A DNA stretch of 64,000 bases from Rhizaria sp. SCN 62-66. Taxonomy: Eukaryota; Rhizaria, unplaced. The position numbers and the translations under genes are program-made. The stretch is taken from NCBI GenBank assembly GCA_001724265.1, contig MEDY01000046.1, positions 1 through 64,000 of the forward strand, read 5' to 3'. Below are positions 44,912 to 57,200 of the stretch, piece by piece (the stretch's first letter is position 1; every line of letters begins with the position of its first letter). The notes below the pieces were generated by a model, which was not told the DNA's origin, made no database searches, and saw only the letters and a list, made by a program, of their open reading frames with translations.

Positions 44912-47900
44912 TTACTTGTAGCGCCTGACAATAGGGCGGAGCTTGCTCGAAAGCTTTGCATCCTCGGCCTTGAGTAAGTAACGCTTGACGAACTCTTCCT
45001 CTTTCATGAACTCTGTCTCCTTGGCGGGGATCTTGATCGCATCTTCGGCCACAAAGACGGCAACCTTGCGGCGCACATCCTCCAGAGCGGCATCAAGCAA
45101 GGCGAATACGCGTGTCCTGCGACGCTTGAACCGAAGCTCTGCCATGAAGGCATCGGAGATGTAGTAGCACTTCTCGCGGTTCTCGTTGCACGCAAGCACG
45201 TGAGCGTGCGAATCACCAGGAGTGTGGAATTTCATACACACACCGCAGAAGTCGTGCTTGCAGCTACCGCAGCGCACGGCGGCGCAGTTGGTCCAGTCAT
45301 ACACGATGACCTGACACTCAGGGTTCGGGCACTTGTCCTGCTGCGCGTCGCGAATCGCCGCCAAGAGCACAGCATTGCTCTCCTCCACGTCAGCGCTGTC
45401 GGCAGCGCTACCACCAACATTTTGAGTAATGTTACAAGTCTTGCAGGAGAACACCTTGGCGCCACCAGCTATATTGAATCAAGAATCAAGATTCGGAGGA
45501 ACAAGAAGTGATTGGTGAGAGGATAGGATTGTCAAATATCTCTGATGAGCTAGACATGTAAATAGGGTTCTTTCGGTATGGTCTCATTGATAAAAATAAA
45601 ATTACATCCAATCATGTAAACAACGTACCCGCAGGAGCCAGAGCATTTGCGCGCTGGATTTCAGGGCAAGTGTTTGTGGGGCACTTGACAAATGCGTCCT
45701 TATTCTTGAGCAGGTATTTGTCGCGCGCCCACCGGAGCATCGCCTCAAACTCACCGGGGCCAAATGCGGCAATGGGGATGTCGCGCAGCGGCAGCTTTGC
45801 CTTGCATCCTGCGGCGCAGCAGTTGCACCCATTCTGCTTTAGCTGGTTGACAACATGTGGGAGGCAGTCGTGACACGCGACGTGATTGCACACACTTGAG
45901 GCCATGCCCAAATTCTGACGCAACACTTCGTCGCCGCAGTAAGTCAAACACTCATTTCCAGTCAGCGCATCAGTCTTTTGGGTCGTGTCGAGCATGTCAC
46001 GCGACTCGAGGGCCTCCTTCAGATTGGAGACGTTTGTGTTGGAGCCTGACACAAGATAAATGTCGTTTCGTGAGGCATTTTGCGTTTTTCCAGAGTAGAT
46101 ACTCTCGACCTTGCTCTTCTTTAGCAGCTGCTCAACATCACTCGCTTTGGCAGTGCTTTTAATCTCAATTCGGTTGTCAACCCACGCAAAGTCGGCGAAC
46201 TTTGTGACTAGTTCTTGAAGCTTAGCCCGCATTGCGTTGCAGCATGCTGCACTGCCATACATGTCGATCGAGTTTGCTTTGTGATTAATCTCAGCCCACA
46301 CAGGTAACTTTGACTTGAACTTTACTTGCGCTCCGTGTTTACCCTTATCGGCATCTTTGTCTTTGTTGATCTTCTCCGTAGTTTTCTTGCTGCGAAATTC
46401 CGTAAACAGCCCGCCAAGCTGACGTGTACCGTTTGCACCGGTGAGGCGTGAAAAGACGTCGATTAGCGCGCCCGTATCTCGCTTGACTGACTCGACACGG
46501 TGAGACACAAAGACAAACTCGTTCTTCATGTACTTCTCAGCAGCTTCAATGGCGGAGTCATCACCTGCCACAATGATGGTGTACTTAGAGGAGTTCTTCT
46601 TGTTGCCGTTCCTGCTGTTAACATCAACAGTGGGTAGAATCTTGCATTCCGCGCCCTTGGTGACAGCAGCCAGCTCTTCCATGACCTCATCACCCATTGA
46701 GGTACCCACCTCAGCAGGTAGCACAATCATCAGAAGCGGGCACATCCGCTGCTGAAGACTGCGGCCAAAGTGATTGGTATCGAACATACTCCCCGCGGGA
46801 AACTGTCCATCAATGTAGGCGTACTGACGAGGGTTGTTGCCCTTACGCTCCACAGCCACTGCAACCTTTTCAACAGAGTCATGTGCAAACGCGGGCGGCA
46901 GCTCGAGACCACCGGCCGCGGTGGCAATCCAGCTCGCCTCGCAGATCTGATCCCTGCGAATAATTTCGATGCCACATGCAGCCTCTGCAATTGCCACAGT
47001 ACCAGCCGCAGACTGAGAGTAAGCAACTGTGCAGCCTAAGCGGCGCAGCACTGAGTGGTTGTGCAGCACATAATACAAAAGCGCTGCATCTCCCCTCGAG
47101 GCGCAGGTTAGTGTCGCTGTAGTGCGATCGGGGTTGTTTTCGTCGCGCTCAAACGTAATGGTGGGAACCTTACTGTCGTAGTTGTCGGGAATAAAGAAAT
47201 CGCGGAACACCTCTTCGTCATCGTACTCGTCAGGGGTGTTTGCAGGGATGTTGGACACTGCCACCAAGGCAGTTTCATTGTCGCACAGAAGATCGAGCAC
47301 TTCGAGACCGGCACCACAAAGCAGAGCGACGTTGCCCCCGACGTCCATCTGACGCACTTCGACAAGCTTGCGTCCGTGCACCGCTTGGCGAAGCTTGTAA
47401 AACGCGAGAAATGCCAGATCGGCGTTGTTTTTGGGTGCACGAACCATGACACCAGATGCGTCGATCACAACCGTGCAGTCGTGCTTCTTCTCGAAACGTT
47501 CGCGTGCCGCCGGAGTCGGGAACAATGCGTCTGACTCGCCAAGGTTAAGCGTGTAGAACTTGCTTTCTGTTGCTGTCTGATGAGCCAAGGCATGACACTT
47601 CTTGTAGAAGTTTGGACTATATTTTACAATCCAGTCCAGCTCAATGGGCACCGGCGGGGTTGTGACAATGCACTGACCGTGAGAAGCGTGCGCGGACACA
47701 TACACAGCCCACTGGCTCAACCCGCGAATCTCAGCGGGAGACTGACGGCGCCAGTTAATCAACGTCTTGCCACTGCTTGCGCTCGTGTAGTACGCATGGT
47801 TGTTGTTGGTTAACCCCGCGTCGTCGTTGAGCTTGCGGATGGCGTGAGTAAAGTACCCTGCTGCAACGCACTTGAATACATCTTCATCGCGAATGTTATT

Positions 47901-50699
47901 AATGTTGACCATCGCATTCATGAACAATAGATTAAAGCTTGAGATGTGTTGGGCCATATGCTACTCCTTCATAAAAAAGCTCGTGAAGTTCTTAATCATG
48001 TGCTCAATCCAGTTGTGAGCAAGCAAAAAGTACTACTCCGGCAGTTTAGACTTCTTGACCTCGAGACTACGCTGCTGTGGCGATGTTGCCGTACGCCAGG
48101 CCACAATTGCCTTCAAGCACGCTTCGACGCCGATTGACGACTTCTTTTTGAGACTCTCAACAAGATCATCTCCGAGCACAACATCGTCGTTGACTGTCGC
48201 ATCTCCATCTGACACATGGGCGATGAAACCTGGGTTCGAGAGGTGAATGTAGTGAAGTGCGGCAGCAACAGCAGCACCAAACCCGAGATTTTTAGACTTA
48301 CTGCCCTCAACGATCACTTGAGTAAGCTCAATGGGACAGCCTGTAGCAACGCTCATCCTGCCGATCTCAGTAGTCATGAGAGTATCTGGGTGAATTGCAC
48401 CGAGTTCACACAGGTCCTCCATCGCGTGCTTCACTGCATTCTACGACGGTGGATCAAACCAACGGAACTCACTTGGACTATGGCCCAGGGATGCGAGACA
48501 CAGCACCGTCGTTTGCAGCGGTTGGCACAGCACTGCAGCAACGTTTGCTGGGGCAAAACGCTTGAGCTGGTTGTGACTATAGAGACGCACACAGTGGCCT
48601 GGGCGAGTACGGCCAGCGCGACCCTTGCGCTGCTCGGCCGAGGCCTGCGAGATAGACTTCAGCGACACGTGCGCAAGGTGCGTCTTGGCGTTAAACTCGC
48701 TGGCGGAACGCAGGCCGGGGTCAATGACCACGGTCACGCCGTCGATCGTCAGCGATGTCTCGGCAAACTCGGTCGCCAGGTACACGACGAACTCGTTGTT
48801 CTTGTTCTTGTACGCTGCTACTTTGCCCCTGCCCCTGCCCTTGTTCCGCGCGCCGCCCGCGGGCTTACCTGAGCTGTTCTCATCCTCATCAATAGACCCG
48901 AGGTTGCTTGCCGGCTCAAGGTGACCGTCAGCATCTGTCATAGTGACTATGGTGAAGGTCGCATCATTGGGCATCGAACGCGCAATTGTTGATCGCTCGA
49001 GTAGCCGCTTGGCTTGCTCGATGTGACCGTCAGTCGGGAGGAACACCAGAATGTTGCCCTTGAGCGGCCCGCACAAGCTGCCACGCAAGCAACTTGTAAT
49101 GTTTGACACAACCGTGCTTGCCAGGGTGGGCCCAGTAAAGGGCACGGCAGGCGGCACGTGCATGATGTCAACCCAGTTGCGTTGGTCTTTGATGTTAACC
49201 TGGCCAACGCAAAGCGCGTTACCATCGCGTGCAAAGTAGTCGCTGAACGCCTTCGAGTCAATCGTAGCCGACATGACGACAACCTTGATGCCCATACCGA
49301 CAGCTTTTGAGGCGAGCGACAGAAGGATGTCGCTCTCGACAGTGCGCGCATGCGCTTCGTCAAGCACAATACACCCGACTGTCGCATCAGGAACAAGCGC
49401 ACCTTCAGAGCCTAAAGCGCTGTCGGTTTTTCGCGATACTGCAACACGATACGCGTTAATGACGTCCATCTCGGAGGCGTACGCAATGCGGGTGCTGTCG
49501 CTTGCACCTTGGCAGTCGGCGCCGAGGAACGCCACGCCCGATGTACCATCCTCGGCCTTGGCCCCCTGAAGGGTGATGCCGTTGCAGCCATGGATTGCGT
49601 TTTCGTCGCCATTACTTAGGCTCTTCAACAGCCCATGCACACGAAAGCAAGATCCATTGAAGATATTGCGGACGTACTTGGATAGTTCTTCAGCCGCCAT
49701 GCGGTGCGGCTGCGTACACAGCACTGTCTTGCCACGCATGAATTCGAGATCGCTGACAAAAATGGGCACCTGCGTGCTCTTGCCACAACCGGGTGCACCC
49801 GTGACAATAATGATGTCGTTGTCAGTCACCGTGTCCTCAATCTCCTTGCGGTGCCAGCGCACAGAGTGCTCGCCCAGCAGCAGGCTTGCCTCACGGCGAA
49901 GGTAGCGGACCATAGCCTCATCGCTCAGCTGCGCATTGCGTGCTTTAGACACACGCGCGTTAAGGTCGTTGGTGTACTAGTCAAAGCACACCCGCAATGC
50001 GTCACGGTCTGCGCCACGCAACGTTGACTGCGGGCTAAAGTAGTTCGAATGGACTGTCTCACAGATCGTAGCCAACTGGACCTCTGCATGCTTGACCAGC
50101 TGTGCAAGAGGAAGAGTGGCAAGCTTCTTATAATCGTATTGCTTGGCAGGGCTGCGAAGGATGTTCGCATTGTTGTTGCGATCGTTACTGCGGTTGTTTG
50201 CACGTTGGTGGTCACTGCGTCCATGGCCGCCTTCACTGACACGTTCGCGGCGGTTTCCGCGGTTGTGGGCGCTGTTTTCAGGATCACCACCGTCGTTCAC
50301 AGCACCGTTCGAGCCGTCGTCGAAGTCGTCGTCGTTCCCCTCGGGTGTATTGCGGGGTTGACCAGGAGCGCCCCGAGCATGACGAGTCTTCTGGTGCTGG
50401 CGCCGTTCACGCTCGTTCTTGGCGTTTACCGCATCTTGATAATCCGGGTCATCTTCGTGGATGTAGGAACACATCCATTTCTTGCCACTGTCGCAGCCGC
50501 GACGAGTATTGTTGCGAGAGCAGATCAAATGCATAGCGGTGTGGCGGTAGATGCACGTGGAAGCATGCGGATTCCGTGCCAAACAAAGGGCCTTACGGAT
50601 ATATGGACATAGCGGGGTTTCATGCTCGGTGCACCTGGAGTTGAAGCAGAGGCGGCCTTTGCACTTCCGGGCTTCGCCAGGAGGGCGTCCAGAACTCAT
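44912..50699 (-). CDS. CCCH zinc finger - DEAH helicase - RBR E3 ligase, with four in-frame UAGs
   Basis: Complement(join(44912..45468,45629..50699)), 1875 aa, UAA stop; the 160-nt intron is GTACGT...ATATAG. UAGs are at codons 241, 753, 889 and 913. The N-terminus has CCCH-type fingers (for example CSRNNTRRGCDSG, then KKWMCSYIH). Helicase motifs follow in order: GAPGCGKST (I), TQPHRMAAEEL (Ia), LDEAHART (II), MSATID (III), FAETSLTIDG (V), QRKGRAGR (VI). The HA2/ratchet region (AMEDLCELGAIH) comes after the second UAG and the OB-fold region (DWIVKYSPNFYKK) after the fourth. The C-terminus is a RING-IBR-RING: CNHVACHDCLPHV, CPTNTCPEIQR, then RING2 with WTNCAAVRCGSCKHDFCG, where the first Cys fits the catalytic position. 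The same fusion is known in plants as a single protein. It should couple RNA remodelling to ubiquitin transfer. Confidence 0.92.
47961..47963 (-). other. In-frame UAG, helicase codon 913
   Basis: Between SFFMKE and HMAQHISS, in the region between HA2 and the OB-fold. Confidence 0.9.
48033..48035 (-). other. In-frame UAG, helicase codon 889
   Basis: Between KKSKLPE and YFLLAHNW. In related helicases this spot reads like D-L/H-F/L-x-L-L. Confidence 0.9.
48441..48443 (-). other. In-frame UAG, helicase codon 753
   Basis: Between RWFDPPS and NAVKHAMEDL, inside the conserved start of the HA2 region (DxPP...A...L..LGA). Confidence 0.93.
49977..49979 (-). other. In-frame UAG, helicase codon 241
   Basis: Between LRVCFD and YTNDLNAR, between the zinc fingers and helicase motif I. 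Confidence 0.9.
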
Positions 50700-51233
50700 C
50701 CTTGGATGCAGCTAAGCCTGCTTTTGCTAAAATAGATGAAATATAAACAGTCACGCGAAAATATTCACATGGTGAGTCAGCAAGCAAAATGTGCTGGAGA
50801 GAGAATGGAGATCCGCCCAATCTCACCGTGGGGGTTCGTACATTGACTTGAGCTGAAGATACGAAAGATAGATACACGTAAAGCATTTAATATAGAGTTA
50901 CATAGGAAAATGCAACTCAAGCTTATTCCTAGTCCCAATACGTTGATAAACGGATATCTCAAGAATCTGTGTCTATTTCATTTGTTGTCCCATTCTTTGG
51001 ATTGGTCGCCTCACACGTCAGTCAGCAAGTAGCCTGGGCGGCTTAGCTTTTACCAAAGGAATCGAGAGTTTTATTTAAGAGGATTTTAACACCGTTTCGA
51101 AAATTTAGCGGGGGAGTGGCAATGGGATATTGTCGAAAGAAATTAAGACGGGCCACTTCCGTTCACAGATATTGATGGTTAACTGACATATTATACGTAA
51201 TACGTATGAAATAAATGTAGTCAATGTGACAAC
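50700..51233. other. Intergenic, AT-rich
   Basis: Promoter side of the helicase gene and 3' flank of the giant E3 gene. Nothing else recognised. Confidence 0.5.
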
Positions 51234-54200
51234 TTAGTCCATCGGCAGAATGGCCTGATGGACGTCGCTCAGAGGCTCTCCCTCGTTGCCACATCCACCG
51301 AGAACCCACAATGCACCACCTTGCACTAATAGCATGGGATCTGTGCGCGGCGTAGGCACAGCCGCACCTGGCGCCGTTGCAGCTACGACCCACGCCATGG
51401 TGCGCAGATCCAACACCTGCAGACCTGGCGCCATCGCGCCTATTGCTGTCTGCCCACCGAACACAAGTACACGCGCCCCGTCAGCCACAGCGGCGGCGCC
51501 AGTCAGCACGCTTTCGGTTCTGACAGCCACGCTTGCGTTCGTGCCACCCATACGATCATTGCACGCCGCGATGACGGAGGCGCGTGTGTTGACTGTGCGG
51601 TGCTCAAGCCAGAGGGCTGATCCTGCGTAACGGCCAGTGACCGAGTCGATGTCGAGTCGCAATTCGTACACAGCTGCCGCCGCCGCAGCACCAGGGGACC
51701 GCGCGCCAGCGACAACGAAGACAGAGCCGCCTGACGACACAACCAGTGCGCCGATGTGCGCACTAGCCGTCGAGGGGGACGGCGGGGTCGCGGTCGGATC
51801 GCCACCCGTCTTGCTCTCATCCTCCTGGCCGGACGCGACTGAGGCTAACGAGCGCGGGCGAAGAGGGCCAGTTGCGCTGGCGGCTGGCTTAACGCGCACA
51901 GAGAGCTCGCGCCAGCCCGCAGTCGGGACGCGCAAGTCGAGCAGCCAAGAGGCCACGGCGTCCGAGGCAGCGCCGCCGGCAGCTGCGATTGTGACGAGGT
52001 TGGAACCGACCCGGACGGTGCGGCGCTGGCTGCATCCAGGCACGGCACTTGCAGGTAGCGTGATAACAGAGACAGCGTTGGTGGTGAGCAACACCGACAC
52101 AAGAACAGCGGCGCCGGTAGCTGCGTCTGAACCGTCAATAAAGAGCTTGCCAGCGTCGTAGTAAATGCCCGCGATATCGAACGGCGTCACGTCCGACGTG
52201 ACGAGCGACACAGTCCGGACACGTTCCTGAGCGTTGAAAATCGACGAAGTACCTGAAGAAGATGCGTCCGCCAACGAAGACGCTGCTGACTTCGGTGCTG
52301 CGACGGTGCCCATCACTGTGATGGCACGGGGGTCAAGCTTGAGCGAAGCACGCGGCGAAGCGCTGCGGTGCAGTACGACGGGCGACGCGGGACGAACCAC
52401 AAGCACTGCCGAGCTGGGCAGTGCGTCGCGCTCGTCGTTGAAAGCATCTAAGGACGCGTTACCACCGCTGCCGTCGTTCTCGTCGTCCAGTGCGATGGCG
52501 CCGCGCGGGGCACGAGCAGGCGGGTCATCGGCGCCCGTGCCGTACGTGCGACAAAAGAGAGCGCGCTCGGGAGTATCCATGTTGGGCATCCAGTGCGACA
52601 TCGCAGTTGACTGCAGCGTCACGACGGCCCAGGCGACTGTTGTCCCAGATCCCATCGCGGTCGTAGCACAACGCACTGAATGTACTGCAGTCAGCACCGC
52701 CACGCCGTTTGGTGTAGCAGTCGCAAAAGACGGCTTTGTTGTCATGCCACCCGTTAGTGTGTTCGAGCGACTGCGATCTTTGATGGCTGGGATGGAAGTC
52801 GCCGTGGCGGCATCCGGCATAACGCTGACGATGGGCGCCGAGACATCGAATCGTGGTGTGAAGACCATCGATGCCGGTTGCAGTGGAGGGTACAGTGTCG
52901 CGAGCACGGGGGTCGACTCAACACCCAATGTGTCAACACTTAGCAAACGTGGTTTCTCACTGTCGCTGTCGCGAGAATTCTTACCAGAAACCAACGAGAT
53001 GGCACGCTTCAGGAACGTCATCTTAGGACGCGCTGCCTCTGCCAATGCAACAGCAGCAGCAGGATCATGAATCAGCTGCGGCAGAGCGTGAGGCGAAACA
53101 GAGACGTGACGCACGTCAAGCCGGCCCCAGTCGCGACTACCCCCGATCTGGACTACGCCGCGCGAGAGCGCCAGCAACGGCGCGAGAGTGAGCATGCTGG
53201 TGACCGGACTTGGCACGTCAGCAGTGCCAAGAGCTGCAATGAACGGGCAGTTGTTAACGACGACGCCCTTAGGACAATGTGGTGTCGCTGCAGCAAGCGG
53301 CGACAGTGTCACAGGCACTCCGTCCAGGAAGACGCGGAACATGCGTCCCAGCGGCGTCGCGCGGCTTTCATTGAGAAGTGTCCCAAACCTTCCGGTAACT
53401 GTAAGCCGATGCCACGTGTCGAGCGCAACCGTGGGGGCTGCCATGTTGTTGTCATCGGCCGCAAAGCGGTACGCAGACGCACCGGCCCAGTCAATGCGAC
53501 CACCAGGGTGCACGGCAAGCACAGGAGGGCGTGCGGCGTCGCGGAACATCCGCACACGTGCCTCCTCGGAGAGTGAGTCCTTCTGAATGACGATTGCATG
53601 ATCCATGCGCGAGTAAAGCGAGGGTGCGCCCTGGTGATTAGCAATGTCAGACTCAGTTGCGCCACATGACACGCCGAGCCCAAAGCTCAACAACGGGAGA
53701 GCGAGTGGACCTGGGAACGTAACTGCGCCCGACGCAGCCGAGACGTTGGATCCACCCGTGTGTGTGACTGGGGAGTCAACAGGTGACGACTGCAGCTTGA
53801 ATTCAAGGACGATTGTGTACTCGCGCACCGCAGCGTAGCGTTCACGAGCATTACGCATGTTAGCGAGATTGTGAGCCCATCCTAAGGCGGAGTACTCGGA
53901 CAAGGAGTGCAGTTTGTTAAACCATTCAGCTTGAACAGGCACGAGCGAATCGCGCACCGAACGCGCACGTGGGGCTGCCGACAGGGCCGAGCTCGTTGGA
54001 GGTAACGCCACAGACAGGAACTCCCCTGCGCCAAGTGATGCCACGAGCCGCGGAAGCGCGGGGATACCTGTCGGCGCCACACCGCTTGTGTAGGCGACGG
54101 GTGCGTTCCCTGAAGTGTCGGCCATGTAAGCCAGCTGTACTTGCTGGCGTGCAACACGCGGAGGAATCACGGCCGGCTGAAACACGACGTGCGGCGGTCC

Positions 54201-57200
54201 GTGCGACGCTAGTCCAGCAAGCAGGCCCATCGTAGTCGAAGGGACCGAGCTCGCGGTGCCGAGTGGAGCGGTTACATGCTTAGAATACTGATGGATCTCC
54301 GAGAACGACCGATGATGAGCGCCGCCACATGCAAAGATGTGACGCGCGCGCCGCGCGAGGCAGTACGGCTGAGGCGCAGTCGGCGATACAGAAACCACCG
54401 CAGGCGGCTCGTTGTAAGCGCCAATCGTTCCAGGTGGCGGCGGTGGAGGCGGCGACGTAAGCGAAGACGAAGCCGGTGCCGGCGGGAAAAATGCAGCCTG
54501 CGGTCCAGACGGGGGCGTGATCGCACGCAACTGGCCCATCATGCGCGCGAGTGGGTTATAGGGGTCTGGGGTGCGGTCGACATCATCCACTGCAGGGTAG
54601 GCTGGCGCAGCCTCTTCGGGCGGAGTGGAGGCGGGGGCTAGAACAACAGACGCGGCAGAACCCTCGAAGGGCAAGCGGTCTTCGGCAACATCAAGGCACG
54701 CGCACTCGCCAGCGCGTCGGATCCCCGGACAGTCATCGTCGGCATCACTCTCGGTGTCACTTCCAGAACCACAACCGCCATTGTTATCGGCCATCGCAAT
54801 CAGATCGTCATCAGCAACGACCTTGACGCGATACGCTGGCTTCGGAGCAGGCTCGTCCTTTGCATTGCGCCATGTCGCCAAGTGTGCCGACCAGTCCAGC
54901 GCGCATACTTCGTCCACACTGGGACGAGCTCCCGGCGAAGTGCTACCACAAACGGCCAGTGTAGAAGCCAGTTCAGGCGCAGCATGCCGCAGGAGCGGAC
55001 CGTCGGGCACACGCGCAGCGGGCGGACGAACACGCACGGTTGCTGGCAGACGCAGGAGTGAGCGTGGCGCGAATAGAAGACTGCGGGGAATGAACATGTA
55101 GCCAGTGCGCGCATAACGTTTTTCTGCGCGCAAATCGGAGGCACGCGAGAAGGTCGCAGCCAGCGCCCATGGAGACATGCTCAAACCGTGCGCCAGCCGC
55201 TGCCAACGCAGCGCTGAGGCTGCCGTCTCCACAGGGCACGTCTCGGCTGCGGCAGCGTCAGCGAGCCGCGGAGCAGAGAAGGCGGCTTCAAGAGGCATCG
55301 ATGCAGGGAGCGGCCTGTCTGCGCTGATCTCCGTCATGGGCGGGGGAGGTGGCACGTATTTCATCCCAGCACGCGCAGCAGCAAGTTGAGTCGCGGTGTT
55401 ACGTGGCGCAGACGAGAAAGCCGGCCGGACGAAGACAACCGACTCCGTCCACGTAGCGTTCTGCACCTGCACACGCTTCGATACTTCATCCTTGCCTTTG
55501 TTTGCTGGTTTTGCCTTGGAAAATGACACCACTGTTGCATTTTTGAATACTTCTGCAACGCCACCGCCGCTAAGAATAGCATCAGCAACTTGATGCTTGT
55601 CGAAGGAGCCGAAGCACTGCATAAGCAGTTCCGGTGGGTTACGGATGATGTTGGCAAGGAAGTTGGGCGAGATGTAAAACTGCTTTAAGTACTCCGCGTT
55701 CAACGACGTCAACAGCATCGCTTGCGGAGCAGGACGGTCAGCATCACAAACCTGACACTTGCGGGCCTCTAAAGGGGACTCCGCATAGGTGCACACAAGA
55801 CAAGTCCACATCTTCGATGCGGTCAGAAGGCGCGAGCGGTGAGTCGCAGTGACTTGCATTCGGACATCACATTCTGTTTCCAGTCGCCGTTTTTCAGCAG
55901 CGGTGCGCACAACACCCATTGGCAGAGGTTGTTGCACCGGCTTGGATAATACCGTTTCGACAGTCTTCGCGGTGGGTAGCGTGGGATAGATTGTGTAGAC
56001 AGCAAACGGGACCTCGCTCCCGATGCCTGCTGAGCGCAGCAGCTCACCCGCAGACGGCCCTGCCGCAAGCGCCAAGTGCTCCCAGTCAAGTGCGCGCGCG
56101 CGAGAGATCCGTGAACCGGCACAGCGGCGCCGGGATTGCATGCGCAGATGGTTGCTGGCAATGAAGGGATGGACCTCGCGTGTCGGCGCAGCGGACACGG
56201 CAATGCTATACGCGGGAGGCGGTGGGAACGAGGTGTCCTGAGTCACACGCGCGGTGACTCTGAGCGCACCATCAGGCACAGCATCGGCGACGCCCGAGTC
56301 ATACGTAGGCGCTGGCGCCGACAGCGTTGTACTCAGATTGTCCACAATAATCTCTCCTGAAGCAGCGGTCCGCGCACGCGTCGTAACCACGACATCATCT
56401 AGCTCGTCGTCTGAAGCAAAGTCCTCCTCATGTACCGGCGTCTGTGCAGTGGCGTCGACTCTGAACGGCGTTGGCGCCACACCCGAGAGCGACGACGATT
56501 GGGAATCAGCGGAACGCATGCCAGAGACAGCTAACGGTTCGCGTGAACCAGAGAGCACGCCATAGACGCGCGTGAGCGGCATCTTGAATGGCGGCGCTAA
56601 CGTTGCGGTCACAGTCAGCGCGGGTGAGATAGCGGCCTCGCCCGCACGCGGCGCACCTGTGCCCGCAGCGTGCAGAGTGCGCGTGTAAGGATGGGGCTCG
56701 AGCGGAGCGCTTGACTCAACAATGTGTGTGGAGTACACGGTGGCGGGCGGCAGGGTCGGAAAGTCGATGGGTGCCGCACAGAGACCAACAATGCCGACGC
56801 AAACTGTGGACGCAGGAACGGTAGAGGCGATAGCCTTCTCATCGGGAACATTCGCTGCGCGCGCAAAGCGGCCGAGGCGTGCAAGAGCAGCCGCAGTCAC
56901 GTTAAGGACACCATGCGCTGAACCCGTCCAGCAATCCGGTAGCTGGTGGAGCGGGCCGAGACGCAGACCGTTGCGAGTGAAGAAGACGCGGTTCGTGTGC
57001 GTGCAGTAGCCAGCGCCAAGTGTGGCAGGCAATGCAAAGGGCGCACAATACTGGACGGCAACCTCGCGGCCGGCGTGGCGGAAAATTAAGACACCGTCAC
57101 AGTTCAGGGCAACAACACCATCAGTCTGGTAAGCGGGCAAATACCGTGCGGCATGTGTGGCCGAGCCGAGAACAACGCCTGTCGTGACCATAATCGCAAT

